From positions 1 through 64,000 of the forward strand of contig NZ_JAGGLG010000016.1 in assembly GCF_017874315.1 (NCBI RefSeq): a stretch of 64,000 bases of DNA, in the 5' to 3' direction. Positions 16,649 through 25,280 of the stretch are shown piece after piece (positions within the stretch are counted from its first letter, which is position 1; every line of letters begins with the position of its first letter). Source of the stretch: Symbiobacterium terraclitae (GTDB lineage: Bacteria > Bacillota > Sulfobacillia > Symbiobacteriales > Symbiobacteriaceae). Under the pieces are notes generated by a model that ran no database searches, was not told where the DNA came from, and worked only from the letters and a program-made list of their open reading frames with translations. A program made the position numbers and the translations under genes.

Positions 16649-18493
16649 GTGCCCGGCTGGCAGTACCGGGAAGGCGCACTCGTCTACGAATCCCCCGGCG
16701 TCACTGTCACCCTCAACGCGCACACCGGCCCCGCGCCGGCCTACCGGCCCGACCTGCCGGAGGCCCTGCCCGGCTGTTCCCCCTTCCTCCTCTGGGAATG
16801 GGCCCAGTACCGGGTCACGTTGGCGCCGCCCCTTCCGGGCATCGCCCTCCACGTGGGCGACCAGGTCGTCCGGCCGGTCGCAGACGGCGTCTACCTCTTC
16901 CGCTACGAGAACGCCCTCGGCGCCTCCCGCATCCGCCTGGCCAGCGCGCCCGTCCCCGACCTCCCCGTGGAGGTCATCAGCCACAAGCTGGCCGGCGACG
17001 GCCTCGCCAGTTACCCCCGCCTCTACCGGGCCATGGTCCGGCAGGTCACGGGCGACCTCCTCACCCTCCCCTTCCACCTCACCGGCGCCACTGCCCACGC
17101 CACCCGCATCCACGACGGGCCGCCGTCGCCGCTCTTCACCCTCCACTTCCTCCGCCACCACGGCCGCACCCTCGCGGCGGCGCTGGAGGCCGTCGGCCGC
17201 AGCCCTCACCGGGTGCTCACCCGGGAGGAGCTGGTCCGCCCCGTCGCCATGGCCACCCGGCTGGACGGCGCCGCCCTCCGCTGGGGCCTCACCCACCCCG
17301 ACAGCTGGGCGGTCACCGCCGGGGACGGCGGCTGGTTCCGCCTCGGCGGCCAGGCAGTCCTGCCCGAGCGGCTGCTGCAGCAGCGGGCCGAGGAGACCTT
17401 CGACACCCACGAGAACCGCTTCGTCCGCCACTTCCTCCTCTCCCTGCGGCAGGCGGTGGACGACGCCCTCACCCCGCTGGAAAGATATGGAGGCAGGCAG
17501 AGTCGCCTCCAGGCTGTCGGCACCGTTCAAACCGACCCTGTAGCTGCCCGCGAGGGCGTTCCCCAAGATGACAGCGCCGATCAGACCGTCCCCCGGGTTA
17601 CCAGTGAGGGCGACCCCCAAGGTGACAGCGCTGGCCAGGCCGACCCCCGGGCTGCCGGTGCCCCTGAGAGCGATCGCCACGCCGACCTCGCCGTGCAGGG
17701 CGGCCCCCACGCTGATCGCAGCGGTCCGACTGATCTCCGGGCAGAGCTCACCACCCTGGCGCACCACCTGGACGAAGCCCTCGCCTGGCCCTGGTGGGAC
17801 GAGGTGGGCGAGCTGGTTCACCTGCCCGAGCAGTCCACCGTGCTCCACGGCAAGGACGGCTACCGGGAGCTCTGGGCCCTCTACCCCGAGTTCCTGCTGG
17901 GCCGGTCCCCCTTCGGCTACGGCCTCGACCGGGCCATCGCCGCCCGGGACGTGGCCACCCTCTACGAGTACTGGTGCTTCTTCCGGCTCATCCGCGCCCT
18001 GGAGCCCGCGCTGGGCCCGGCGCGGCTGCGCCTGCGGGCAGACGAGACCGGCGGCCTCGACTGGCGCACGGCCGCCCGCTTCGGCGACGGGGGATGGCGC
18101 CTGGTCTTCAACCGGCCCGCCCGGGGCGGCCGGGAGAGCTATAGCCTCGGGCTCCGGCCGGACTTCACCCTCATCGGCCGCGCCGGCGTCGCCCTGGTGC
18201 TGGACGCCAAGTTCCGGGCGGACGCCCCCCGCCCGGACCTGGACGAGCCCGCCTGGGCGGAGGCGTCGCCCCAGGCGGCGGACCTCTACAAGATGCACAC
18301 CTACCGTGACGCCCTGGGGGTACGGGCCGCGGTCGCCCTCTACCCGGGCGACCGGGCCGTGTTCTATGACCGGCGCACCCGCCGGCGGCGCACGGACCTG
18401 ACGCTTCACGAGCTGATCTTCGGCGACTTCGAAGGGGTCGGGGCGCTCCCGCTCCGGCCCGAAGGAGGTAGTGAGCCGTGCCCGATTTCCTGA
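16649..18493 (+). CDS. DUF2357 PD-(D/E)XK nuclease, McrC-like partner
   Basis: A 614-residue protein. The N-terminal and central regions match DUF2357 (HENRFVRHFL block), and the C-terminus holds a PD-(D/E)XK nuclease core (RPDFTLIG, then LVLDAKF near residue 517, then DLYKMHTYRDAL). Such proteins are McrC-like cleavage subunits encoded with McrB-type motors and act against modified or foreign DNA. The start is the GTG at 16649, 7 nt after AGGAGGT. The gene overlaps the McrB-like gene by 16 nt. Residues ~300-365 form a hydrophilic linker made of imperfect tandem repeats, unlike the rest of the protein. The exact modification specificity cannot be told from sequence. Confidence 0.8.
   Translation: MPGWQYREGALVYESPGVTVTLNAHTGPAPAYRPDLPEALPGCSPFLLWEWAQYRVTLAPPLPGIALHVGDQVVRPVADGVYLFRYENALGASRIRLASAPVPDLPVEVISHKLAGDGLASYPRLYRAMVRQVTGDLLTLPFHLTGATAHATRIHDGPPSPLFTLHFLRHHGRTLAAALEAVGRSPHRVLTREELVRPVAMATRLDGAALRWGLTHPDSWAVTAGDGGWFRLGGQAVLPERLLQQRAEETFDTHENRFVRHFLLSLRQAVDDALTPLERYGGRQSRLQAVGTVQTDPVAAREGVPQDDSADQTVPRVTSEGDPQGDSAGQADPRAAGAPESDRHADLAVQGGPHADRSGPTDLRAELTTLAHHLDEALAWPWWDEVGELVHLPEQSTVLHGKDGYRELWALYPEFLLGRSPFGYGLDRAIAARDVATLYEYWCFFRLIRALEPALGPARLRLRADETGGLDWRTAARFGDGGWRLVFNRPARGGRESYSLGLRPDFTLIGRAGVALVLDAKFRADAPRPDLDEPAWAEASPQAADLYKMHTYRDALGVRAAVALYPGDRAVFYDRRTRRRRTDLTLHELIFGDFEGVGALPLRPEGGSEPCPIS
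17552..17659 (+). repeat. Two 54-nt in-frame direct repeats inside nuclease gene
   Basis: Copy 1 is 17552-17605 and copy 2 is 17606-17659. They share long identical blocks such as CCCCAAGRTGACAGCGC and CCCCCGGG and encode 18-residue units rich in Asp, Gln, Pro and Ala. Weaker related sequence continues on both sides. Being a multiple of three, the expansion leaves the frame intact. Confidence 0.7.
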
Positions 18494-20205
18494 CGGTCTG
18501 GCAGTCCGGTACCGCCCTGGAGGCCCCCGAGGCCATCGCCGTGGCCCGGCGCTTCACCCTGGACTGCGTGCGGGAGTTCCTGCGGCAGCGGGGGGTGGCG
18601 GAGGAACGCTGGCGCTCCATCGAACAGGGGGCGCTGAAGCGCTACCTGGTGAGCCCCGAGCGGGTCCGGTACTACGGCGAGACCCCGCAGTTCGAGGCAG
18701 ACGGCATGGTGCTCTACTTCAAGGCCTTTTCCGGGGAGCGCTTCGGCCGCTACGAACGGGTGATGCTCTTCCGCCGCAACCAGGGCCCGATCGGCTTGGT
18801 GGTGCGCATCCCCCTGGAGACGCGGAATGACGTCCACTTCAGCCTCGGGCCGATCTACGCGGGGCTGCTCTGGTGGAGCACGGACCCCGGCGCCGACCGC
18901 TCCGGGATCCAGACCGCGCTGGCCGAGGCCTGGGGCGAGGAGCCCGCCTGGTTCGCGAAACAGGAGTGCGGCGAGCGCGCCATCCTCGGCTGGCGGGTCC
19001 GGCCGACCGAATGGGACGGCAGCAAGTCTGAGCTGGCGGTACGGATCGCCGGGCTGCTCACCGCCGGCGCCGCCGTGCTGGACCGCCTGCAACCGGACGA
19101 GTCCGCAACCGCCCGGAGCCTCCACGAGCGGCTCCTCCGCCGCGGCTACCGCTTCAGCCCCGAGCAGGTGGCCACCTTCTACGCCGCGCTTAAGGCCAAG
19201 GGCTTCGTCATCCTCTCCGGCCTCTCGGGCACCGGCAAGACCAAGCTGGCGCAGGAGTTCGCCGCCGCCCTGGGCCTGGACGACGACCACTTCCGGCTGG
19301 AGCCGGTGAAGCCCGACTGGCGGGACAACACGGGCCTGATGGGCTACTGGAACCCGGTGACGGGCGAGTACGTCACCACCGACTTCCTGCGCTTCCTCCT
19401 CGCCGCGGCCGAGGAATACGGCAGCGCCCGGATCCCCGTCCGCCCCTACATCGTGGTGCTGGACGAGATGAACCTGGCCCGCGTCGAGTACTACCTGGCG
19501 GACATCCTGAGCGTGCTCGAGTCCGGTCGCCGGGAAGACGGCTTCACCCGTGGCGAGATCTACCTCCACGGGCGGCCCGGTGATGTGCTGACCTCCGACG
19601 GCCTCCGGGTGCCCCCGCGCCTCCGGCTGCCGCCCAACCTCTACTTCGTGGGCACCGTCAACGTCGACGAGACCACCTTCGCGTTCAGCCCCAAGGTCCT
19701 GGACCGGGCGTTCACCATCGAGGTGAAAGACGTCGACCTGACGGACTATCCGCCCGAGGTGGAGCCCACCCCTGCGGGCGAGGACGGGGTGGACGAGGCG
19801 CTGCTCGCCGACTTCACCCGGCAGGGACGGTTCGCCCAGATCACCAAGGCCGACGTGGCCGCCTGGGGGCGCAGCCGCCGGGAGTACGTGGCCCTGCTGG
19901 ACGAGCTCAACCAGGCCCTCCTCCCCCACGACCTGGGGTTCGGCTACCGGGTGGTGGACGAGATCCTGGCCTTCATGGGCGCCCTGCGGGAGTCGCCGCT
20001 TCAGGACGCCCTGTCCGAGGACGAGGCGTTTGACGCCGCCGTGATGATGAAGGTGCTGCCCAAGTTCCACGGGCCGCTGAACCGGGTGAAGGCCCCCTTG
20101 GAGGCGGTGATGGACTGGGCCGGCGAGCGGTTCAAGAAGACGCGGAAGAAGGCGGCGCAGATGCTGGAGCGGGCGAAGCTGGCCGGCCACACCCGGTTCG
20201 CATGA
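18478..20205 (+). CDS. McrB-like AAA+ GTPase
   Basis: A 575-residue McrB-type motor. Walker A is GLSGTGKT at about residues 247-254, Walker B is YIVVLDEMNLARVEYYLAD, and the following VGTVNVDETT carries the McrB signature that goes with GTP use. The ~200-residue N-terminal domain (ERVRYYGETPQFEADGMVLYFKAF...) is of the kind that recognises DNA in McrB-like proteins; I cannot assign its target. The start is GTG, with AAGGAGGT 9 nt upstream inside the preceding gene. With the DUF2357 nuclease it should form a modification-dependent restriction complex. It ends at a bidirectional terminator facing the helicase gene. Confidence 0.82.
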   Translation: MPDFLTVWQSGTALEAPEAIAVARRFTLDCVREFLRQRGVAEERWRSIEQGALKRYLVSPERVRYYGETPQFEADGMVLYFKAFSGERFGRYERVMLFRRNQGPIGLVVRIPLETRNDVHFSLGPIYAGLLWWSTDPGADRSGIQTALAEAWGEEPAWFAKQECGERAILGWRVRPTEWDGSKSELAVRIAGLLTAGAAVLDRLQPDESATARSLHERLLRRGYRFSPEQVATFYAALKAKGFVILSGLSGTGKTKLAQEFAAALGLDDDHFRLEPVKPDWRDNTGLMGYWNPVTGEYVTTDFLRFLLAAAEEYGSARIPVRPYIVVLDEMNLARVEYYLADILSVLESGRREDGFTRGEIYLHGRPGDVLTSDGLRVPPRLRLPPNLYFVGTVNVDETTFAFSPKVLDRAFTIEVKDVDLTDYPPEVEPTPAGEDGVDEALLADFTRQGRFAQITKADVAAWGRSRREYVALLDELNQALLPHDLGFGYRVVDEILAFMGALRESPLQDALSEDEAFDAAVMMKVLPKFHGPLNRVKAPLEAVMDWAGERFKKTRKKAAQMLERAKLAGHTRFA

Positions 20206-20216
20206 GCGCAACACGC

Positions 20217-20254
20217 CGCAAACGGTGCCCTGACCCATCAGGGCACCGTTTGCG
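20217..20254. terminator. Bidirectional terminator between McrB-like and helicase genes
   Basis: A perfect 17-bp stem beginning CGCAAACGGTGCCCTGA with a 4-nt loop, between convergent stop codons at 20205 and 20257. The A- and T-rich parts of the stem flank it for both directions. Confidence 0.85.
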
Positions 20255-20256
20255 CG

Positions 20257-22929
20257 TCACTCGTCCAGCGGCCGGACCTCGCCCGTCTCGTAGTCGTAGA
20301 TCCCCATGCGGCTGATGCCCGGGATCGGCCGGATGTTGGCCGCCGGAAACCATACCTGCACGTCCGGCTGCTCCATCTGGCCCCTGCGCCGGCCGTAGTA
20401 CCGCAGCCCCTCCTTCGGGTGGCAGAAGACCCGCTCCACCTCGAACTCCTGGTTGTCGTCGGTGACGATCCAGCCCACGCTACCGGGGACGATGACCCGC
20501 TCCCCCTCCAGTTCGCCCGCCGGCTCCGGCGAGCTGGCGAACAGCTCCAACGGCTCCGGTTCGCCCACGCAGTCCTCGGCGAGCTGCTGCAGCGCCTGCA
20601 CGGTAGCGTCGAGGATCCCTTCGGGCGCTTCCACCCGGCCGCTGCGCAGGACGTGCATCGCCTCCGCCACCACCTCAGGCAGGACCCCCGGCTCCAGCAG
20701 CCGCCCGGTCAGGCGCAGGCTGCCGTAGGTCTGGTCATAGATCGCCAGGAAGGGCTCCCCCTCCTGGAAACCGGTCTGCGACTTCCAGTGTTTTCCTGTG
20801 CTGCTGTTTACCTCGCTGCGCTCAAACGGCACGACCAGGAGGAAGGCCTCCAGCAGCAGGTCCGCCAGAAGCTTCACTTGCACACCCGGGTGGGAGAGCA
20901 CCGGGTGGCTCAGGATCACGCCGGTACTGGTGTAGTTGCGACCAAAGCTGGCCAGGTGCCAGTACTCGCAGGGGTACTTGACGGGCGGCAGCTTGTTCCC
21001 GCCCCGCCGCTCCGTGTACCCGAATACCCGCTCCGAAACGTACAGTTCGCATTCCACCGCCCGGAGTTCGCCCATGCGCACGGCGCGGTGAACGCCCTCC
21101 GGGGTCAGTTGAGGGGAGATCAGGACGGGCGGGCCGTAGGGGTCGGTGGTGTAATAGCGCTCCCGCTTTACCAGCACCTTCTTCTCCCGCTGGGACACTC
21201 GTACGACCCGGTAAGGCCGGGTAAGGTAGTAGTAAACCGCCCCGGGATAGGCCTCCCGCATCAGCTGGGCGCTGGACAGCGAACCCAGCCGGACGAGATC
21301 GCCGGTGCGCTGCTCCACCGTGTACTGGACCCCGACGTCCCTGAGGGGGAAGGCGTGCCACGGGTCATCCCCGCCGTCGGCCTTCAGGTTGTGCAGGTCC
21401 AACGGGACCTGCCCGGCGCGCTCGGCCTGGCAGAGCTCCAGGAACCCGGGCGGCCACGAACCGGTCACCCGCAGGGCGATCTCGCCTTCGCCCTCGACGT
21501 CCGTGCCGGTCAGGGTGTCGTACTCGCCGCCTCGGCTTGCGAAGCACAGGGCGTGGATGTACTGGATCCGGCGATTCTCCAGGTGGAGGACGGCTGGCAG
21601 GAGCGGCCGGTCGAACAACCGCTCGGGCTCATTGAAAACCAGCTCGTCGGCGAGGCCGCCGGCGTCGATCAGGACGATGGTGCCCGGGCCGTGCCGGCCC
21701 ACCCGGCCGATGCGCTGCTGCAAGCTGGTGATCGTCTGGGGTATGCCCACGAGGATGACCATGTCCAGCCCCTGGATGTCCAGTCCCAACTCCAGGGCGC
21801 TGGTGCTGATGATACCCCGCAGGGTGCCCTCGCTGAGGCGGGACTGAATCGCCTCCCGGTCGGTCTCCTCATAACCGGATCGATAGGGGAGCACCGGCAG
21901 CCGTTCCAGGAGCCGGTCGGCAGAGGCGGCATCGCTCTTCCGCTCGGCTTCAGGTTCGCCGCTCTCTTCCCCGTCCGCCTCAGCCAGGTCCTCCTCCGGC
22001 TTGTTGAACCGGGCCCGCGCCAGGATGGTGGCCAGCTGCTCGGTCTGGCGTCGGCTGTCGACGAAGGTCAGGAAACGGTAAGGGGTCTCGTCCACGAAAG
22101 CCCGCAGCAGGTGCGGCAGGGCGGTATACAAGGACTGGCCAGTCGGCGGCCTCACCAGGTAAAGCTGCCGCTCATGCCTGGGAGAGGTGTCTGCCTGGTC
22201 GCCGATGACCCGCACCGTCCGGCCGAACAGCTCGGCGAGGTGCTGCTCTGGGTTGGCCACGGTGGCCGACGCCGCCACGAACTGGACCCGGTCGCCGCTA
22301 GCCAGGGTATGAGCAGCGTGCTGCAACCGCCGGAAGACATAAGCGGTGTTTGACCCGAAGACGCCGGTGTAGACGTGCACTTCATCCACGATCACCAGCC
22401 GCAGGGACGCCAGAAACCGCTGAACTCTGCGTGACGAGAGGCTGCTGAGCAGCCACGCGTGGATGATATCCGGGGTCATAAGCACGACCCGGCTGGAGGC
22501 GAGGATCCGCTCCCGCTGCTGCGGGTCCCTTACGCCACCGTCGATGCGACCCACCCTGGCCTCGATGCCCGCCCACTCCAGTTCCTTCTTCCAGCGGGAC
22601 TCCTGCTCCCTGGCCAGCGCCTTCAACGGGTAGATGGCCAGGATACGTGCGCCGGGGTCCGCCGCCAGGCAGTCGACGCCGATGGCATAGAAGACCAGGC
22701 TCTTGCCGGAGGCGGTTCCGGTCGCCACGCACAGGTCCTCGCCCTCCAGGTAGGACTCTAGCGCCAGCCGCTGATGACAGTACACGCCCTCAGGGTACCG
22801 GTTCAGCAGGCGGTGAGTCTCCGGACGCAGCTGCAGGTCTGAGACGGGATAATACTCCGCTTTCCGCCCCGGCAGTTGCCGCTGGTGCTCCAGCGACCAT
22901 CCGAGGCGCTGCAGTACGGATGTAATCAC
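20257..22929 (-). CDS. Large DEAD/DEAH-box (superfamily 2) helicase
   Basis: An 890-residue SF2 helicase. Motif I is ATGTASGKS (about residue 67), motif II is VDEVH with the following YTGVFGSNTAYVFRRLQ, motif III is VAASAT, and motifs V-VI are ALELGLDIQG and QQRIGRVGR. The general layout resembles YprA/MrfA- and Lhr-type helicases. I do not see the four-Cys cluster of MrfA in the C-terminus, so the subfamily is uncertain. The GTG at 22929 is preferred because GAGGAG lies 8 nt before it; the longer GTG at 22938 overlaps that site. A GTGACA-N6-TGTCAC palindrome lies 95 nt upstream. The gene converges on the McrBC-like pair and may act in the same defence or repair context. Confidence 0.85.
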   Translation of the reverse strand: MITSVLQRLGWSLEHQRQLPGRKAEYYPVSDLQLRPETHRLLNRYPEGVYCHQRLALESYLEGEDLCVATGTASGKSLVFYAIGVDCLAADPGARILAIYPLKALAREQESRWKKELEWAGIEARVGRIDGGVRDPQQRERILASSRVVLMTPDIIHAWLLSSLSSRRVQRFLASLRLVIVDEVHVYTGVFGSNTAYVFRRLQHAAHTLASGDRVQFVAASATVANPEQHLAELFGRTVRVIGDQADTSPRHERQLYLVRPPTGQSLYTALPHLLRAFVDETPYRFLTFVDSRRQTEQLATILARARFNKPEEDLAEADGEESGEPEAERKSDAASADRLLERLPVLPYRSGYEETDREAIQSRLSEGTLRGIISTSALELGLDIQGLDMVILVGIPQTITSLQQRIGRVGRHGPGTIVLIDAGGLADELVFNEPERLFDRPLLPAVLHLENRRIQYIHALCFASRGGEYDTLTGTDVEGEGEIALRVTGSWPPGFLELCQAERAGQVPLDLHNLKADGGDDPWHAFPLRDVGVQYTVEQRTGDLVRLGSLSSAQLMREAYPGAVYYYLTRPYRVVRVSQREKKVLVKRERYYTTDPYGPPVLISPQLTPEGVHRAVRMGELRAVECELYVSERVFGYTERRGGNKLPPVKYPCEYWHLASFGRNYTSTGVILSHPVLSHPGVQVKLLADLLLEAFLLVVPFERSEVNSSTGKHWKSQTGFQEGEPFLAIYDQTYGSLRLTGRLLEPGVLPEVVAEAMHVLRSGRVEAPEGILDATVQALQQLAEDCVGEPEPLELFASSPEPAGELEGERVIVPGSVGWIVTDDNQEFEVERVFCHPKEGLRYYGRRRGQMEQPDVQVWFPAANIRPIPGISRMGIYDYETGEVRPLDE

Positions 22930-23211
22930 GGCAACCACTCCTCGCTGTGGGGCTTTCCCGCGCTCGCCGGACAGCGGCGACGGGGAGATTGCGGCCGGTC
23001 GCCGTTCAGTGTAAGGGGCGGGAGTGACAGCATAGTGTCACAGCGGGGCAAATCCAGGTGCCCGGATTCGCCCCGTAGCCCCGCAAGGACCTGCCCAGTC
23101 CGCGGATCAAGCTTCTTGCAGATGCCCGACAGCCCAGAATGTGGCCGCTCGCCCGGGCCAGGTCCGGCTGGAAGCTGGCCGCCAATCCCAGGGCGATTGA
23201 AGGAGGCCACC
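22930..23211. other. Helicase upstream region
   Basis: This non-coding stretch contains the palindrome and -10-like hexamer listed separately and an imperfect inverted repeat near 23044-23078 (GGGGCAAATCC / GGATTCGCCCC). I see no gene here. Confidence 0.5.
23008..23041 (-). promoter_or_regulatory. Helicase promoter with GTGACA-N6-TGTCAC palindrome
   Basis: Perfect palindrome arms at 23024-23029 and 23036-23041. On the minus strand a TACACT hexamer (23008-23013) lies exactly 10 nt downstream. The palindrome sits where the -35 element would be. Confidence 0.6.
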
Positions 23212-23247
23212 AAAAAACCGGGGCACCCCGCCGCGGGGGTGCCCCGG
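23212..23247 (-). terminator. Rho-independent terminator of L25/Ctc gene
   Basis: A 12-bp GC-rich stem (CCGGGGCACCCC and complement) with a 6-nt loop, followed on the minus strand by six T residues, 17 nt after the L25/Ctc stop codon. A textbook intrinsic terminator. Confidence 0.92.
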
Positions 23248-23263
23248 TACAAGCCGGCAGCGG

Positions 23264-23878
23264 TCATGCCGCCGGATCGGAAGAGCTCCCTTCCTCTTGT
23301 TCTTCCTGCTCTTCCTCCCCCTCGCCGACCGCGGTGCAGGAGACGACGACGGTGTCGGGATCCTCCAGCACCTTCACGCCGGGCGGAACAGAGAGGCTGG
23401 AGACGGTCACGGGCCCGGGCTCCGTCACCCCGAAGATGCTGAGCGTGATGGCCTCCGGAATCTCCGTGGGCCGGCACTCGATCTCCACCTCGTCCAACTC
23501 GTAGGTAACGACCAGGCTCCGGCGCTTCACCTGGTCCTCCCCCACGACGACGACGGGCACCTTGAGGGTGATGGTCCGGTGGATATCCACCTGCAGGAAG
23601 TCGACGTGGATCACCTGACCGGTCAGGATGTCTCGCTGAAGATCCTTGATCACCACCTGCCGGGGATTGGCTTCCCCTTCCACCTGAACGTTCATGAGGT
23701 GGCCGCGGCCGTGACGGTCGACAAGCCGCTCCAGTTGGGTTGAGCGCACGCTGACTGCCAGCGGGTCCACACCGGGACCGTAGATGATACCCGGCACGAA
23801 CCCGGCCCGCCGCAGCCGCCGGCTCACCCGGGAACCGGTGCCCCGGGGTTTGGCCTCCAACTGCAACATTCTGCTCAT
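23264..23878 (-). CDS. ctc: Ribosomal protein L25 / general stress protein Ctc
   Basis: A 204-residue long-form L25 (TL5/Ctc type). The N-terminal half carries the 5S-rRNA-binding L25 fold (LEAKPRGTGSRVSRRLRRAGFVPGIIYG, then HLMNVQVEG and VIKDLQRDILTGQVIHVDFLQV). The C-terminal beta domain (VEIECRPTEIPEAITL) ends in an acidic Glu/Gln tail. It binds 5S rRNA in the large ribosomal subunit; in Bacillus the homologue is stress-induced. The ATG at 23878 is chosen because AGGAGG lies 8 nt upstream. It is a single-gene unit with its own terminator. Confidence 0.93.
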   Translation of the reverse strand: MSRMLQLEAKPRGTGSRVSRRLRRAGFVPGIIYGPGVDPLAVSVRSTQLERLVDRHGRGHLMNVQVEGEANPRQVVIKDLQRDILTGQVIHVDFLQVDIHRTITLKVPVVVVGEDQVKRRSLVVTYELDEVEIECRPTEIPEAITLSIFGVTEPGPVTVSSLSVPPGVKVLEDPDTVVVSCTAVGEGEEEQEEQEEGSSSDPAA

Positions 23879-24029
23879 CGGCGATCCCTCCTGTCCCAAT
23901 GGTCTGTCAGGCGCTCCGGCTTGCCCGGAACACCCCTACATAAGTAAACACCGCTTCCCGCAGCCGTTCGGGAAGTACCCCTCCCCGGCCCACGTGGGCG
24001 GGCGTTGCGAAGGCCTCCAGAGCAGGGAC

Positions 24030-24062
24030 AACGGCCCGACGAGGCAACTTCGCCGGGCCGTT
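24030..24062 (-). terminator. Hairpin after DUF4352 gene
   Basis: Inverted repeat AACGGCCCG / CGGGCCGTT with a 15-nt central part, 26 nt past the stop of the DUF4352 gene. The T-run is weak, so this is a probable rather than certain terminator. Confidence 0.5.
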
Positions 24063-24087
24063 TGCCGCAAACCGAGCGCCCCCCAAC

Positions 24088-24999
24088 TCACTCCGTGACC
24101 GGCGAAAGCGGTACCCTCTCCGCCCGGCCGAATAGCCCGGCACGGAACTGAAGCTCCGCCCGGTCCAGGTTCAGCGACCCCGGCACCTCGAACGGGATGG
24201 TGGCCACGACGCTCAGTCCCGGGTTGAGCTGCTTCAGGAAGAGGCTCTCCGTCTGGTCGCTGAGCTCCATGGCATTAGCGGCTTCAATACTGTACTCGTA
24301 CTCCGTCCCGTCGACCACCAACGTAAAAAAGGAGGTGTCCAGGGTAAACGCTTCTTTCTGCTTGTTCGTCACGTAAACGGTCACCAGGACGAACTTGGCT
24401 CCCCCGGCGGCCTCCTCCACGAAGAAGTCGCTGCCGACCGACTTCGCCGTGTCCACGTCCAGCACCGCGAAGCCCACATTCGATACAACCTTGCCCTTGT
24501 AGACGGTCCCCGTGGACTGATCGGTCACCTTGAGATTGAACTCGTCCGCTACCTTGGGCGCGGGCGAGGCGGGTGGCGCCGCGGGCTCGGTCGGGCGAGA
24601 CGACGCTGAGGGCTCGGCCGAGGCTGCTGACGCCGCGGGTTCGCTTGCCGTAACCGGCTGCTGACCGGTCGTCTCTCGGGTGTCGCTCGCAGGTGCGACC
24701 GCCGCGCTCGTCGGCTGCGTCTCCGTGGTTGTTCCCTGTTGCTCATCGCGGCCCCCGCCAAGCTGCATGAGCAAGACCAGCGCGATCACCGTCGTCCACA
24801 CGATGCGCCCGCTCAGTCGGGTCACCGGTGAAGTCCACAGGAGCACCAGCCCCACCGGGAAACAGAAGAGAAGCATGAGCACGACGAACCACTTCCGCTG
24901 GTACCACCTGACGACGGGCCGCTGCGGTTCGGCCGGCTGACCGTGCGTGGGCGGGACGGAGCCTGGCGCCTGCAGGTGAACACTCGACTGCTCGTTCAT
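24088..24999 (-). CDS. DUF4352-type membrane-anchored protein
   Basis: A 303-residue protein. A proline-rich cytoplasmic-looking N-terminus is followed by two hydrophobic segments (WFVVLMLLFCFPVGLVLLW at ~37-55 and IVWTTVIALVLLMQL at ~66-80), an Ala/Ser/Thr/Pro linker to residue ~150, and a C-terminal immunoglobulin-like DUF4352 domain (FVLVTVYVTNKQKEAFTLD..FTLVVDG). The domain should be outside the membrane. DUF4352 proteins are common surface proteins of unknown function in Firmicutes. ATG start with AAGGAGG 9 nt upstream. A GTGACA-N6-TGTCAC palindrome lies 66 nt upstream. Confidence 0.75.
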   Translation of the reverse strand: MNEQSSVHLQAPGSVPPTHGQPAEPQRPVVRWYQRKWFVVLMLLFCFPVGLVLLWTSPVTRLSGRIVWTTVIALVLLMQLGGGRDEQQGTTTETQPTSAAVAPASDTRETTGQQPVTASEPAASAASAEPSASSRPTEPAAPPASPAPKVADEFNLKVTDQSTGTVYKGKVVSNVGFAVLDVDTAKSVGSDFFVEEAAGGAKFVLVTVYVTNKQKEAFTLDTSFFTLVVDGTEYEYSIEAANAMELSDQTESLFLKQLNPGLSVVATIPFEVPGSLNLDRAELQFRAGLFGRAERVPLSPVTE

Positions 25000-25064
25000 C
25001 TGGCATCCTCCTTACGGCGACCGCTTTTCCGGGTCGCCCTCCGGCAACAGGATCGCACAGGTCC

Positions 25065-25082
25065 GTGACAGCCGTCTGTCAC
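25065..25082. promoter_or_regulatory. GTGACA-N6-TGTCAC palindrome between DUF4352 and UvrD-like genes
   Basis: Perfect arms (25065-25070 and 25077-25082) in the region between divergent genes, 66 nt from the DUF4352 start and 199 nt from the helicase start. On the minus strand the sequence 10 nt away is GATCCT, a poor -10, so which gene it serves is open. Confidence 0.55.
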
Positions 25083-25280
25083 TCCGCAGCAGCCTCAGGC
25101 ACCTTCCACCCGACGCCCACGCCCCGCGCAGGTCGGTCGGCATGTCCACCGTTTGGGACAACCCTCCCGTCGCGCAGAGGCTGCAGCGGAGGAAGCGCGA
25201 GGGGTCCACGTTGCGCTATCGGGAAGTATGCAAATATGTCATAATGCACCTGACGACGATTTCGGCAGGTGAAGCCACTA

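Noticed and set aside
22926-23477. 183-residue minus-strand frame between helicase and L25/Ctc
   Set aside because: It runs through the L25 terminator and the helicase palindrome and overlaps L25 in another frame.
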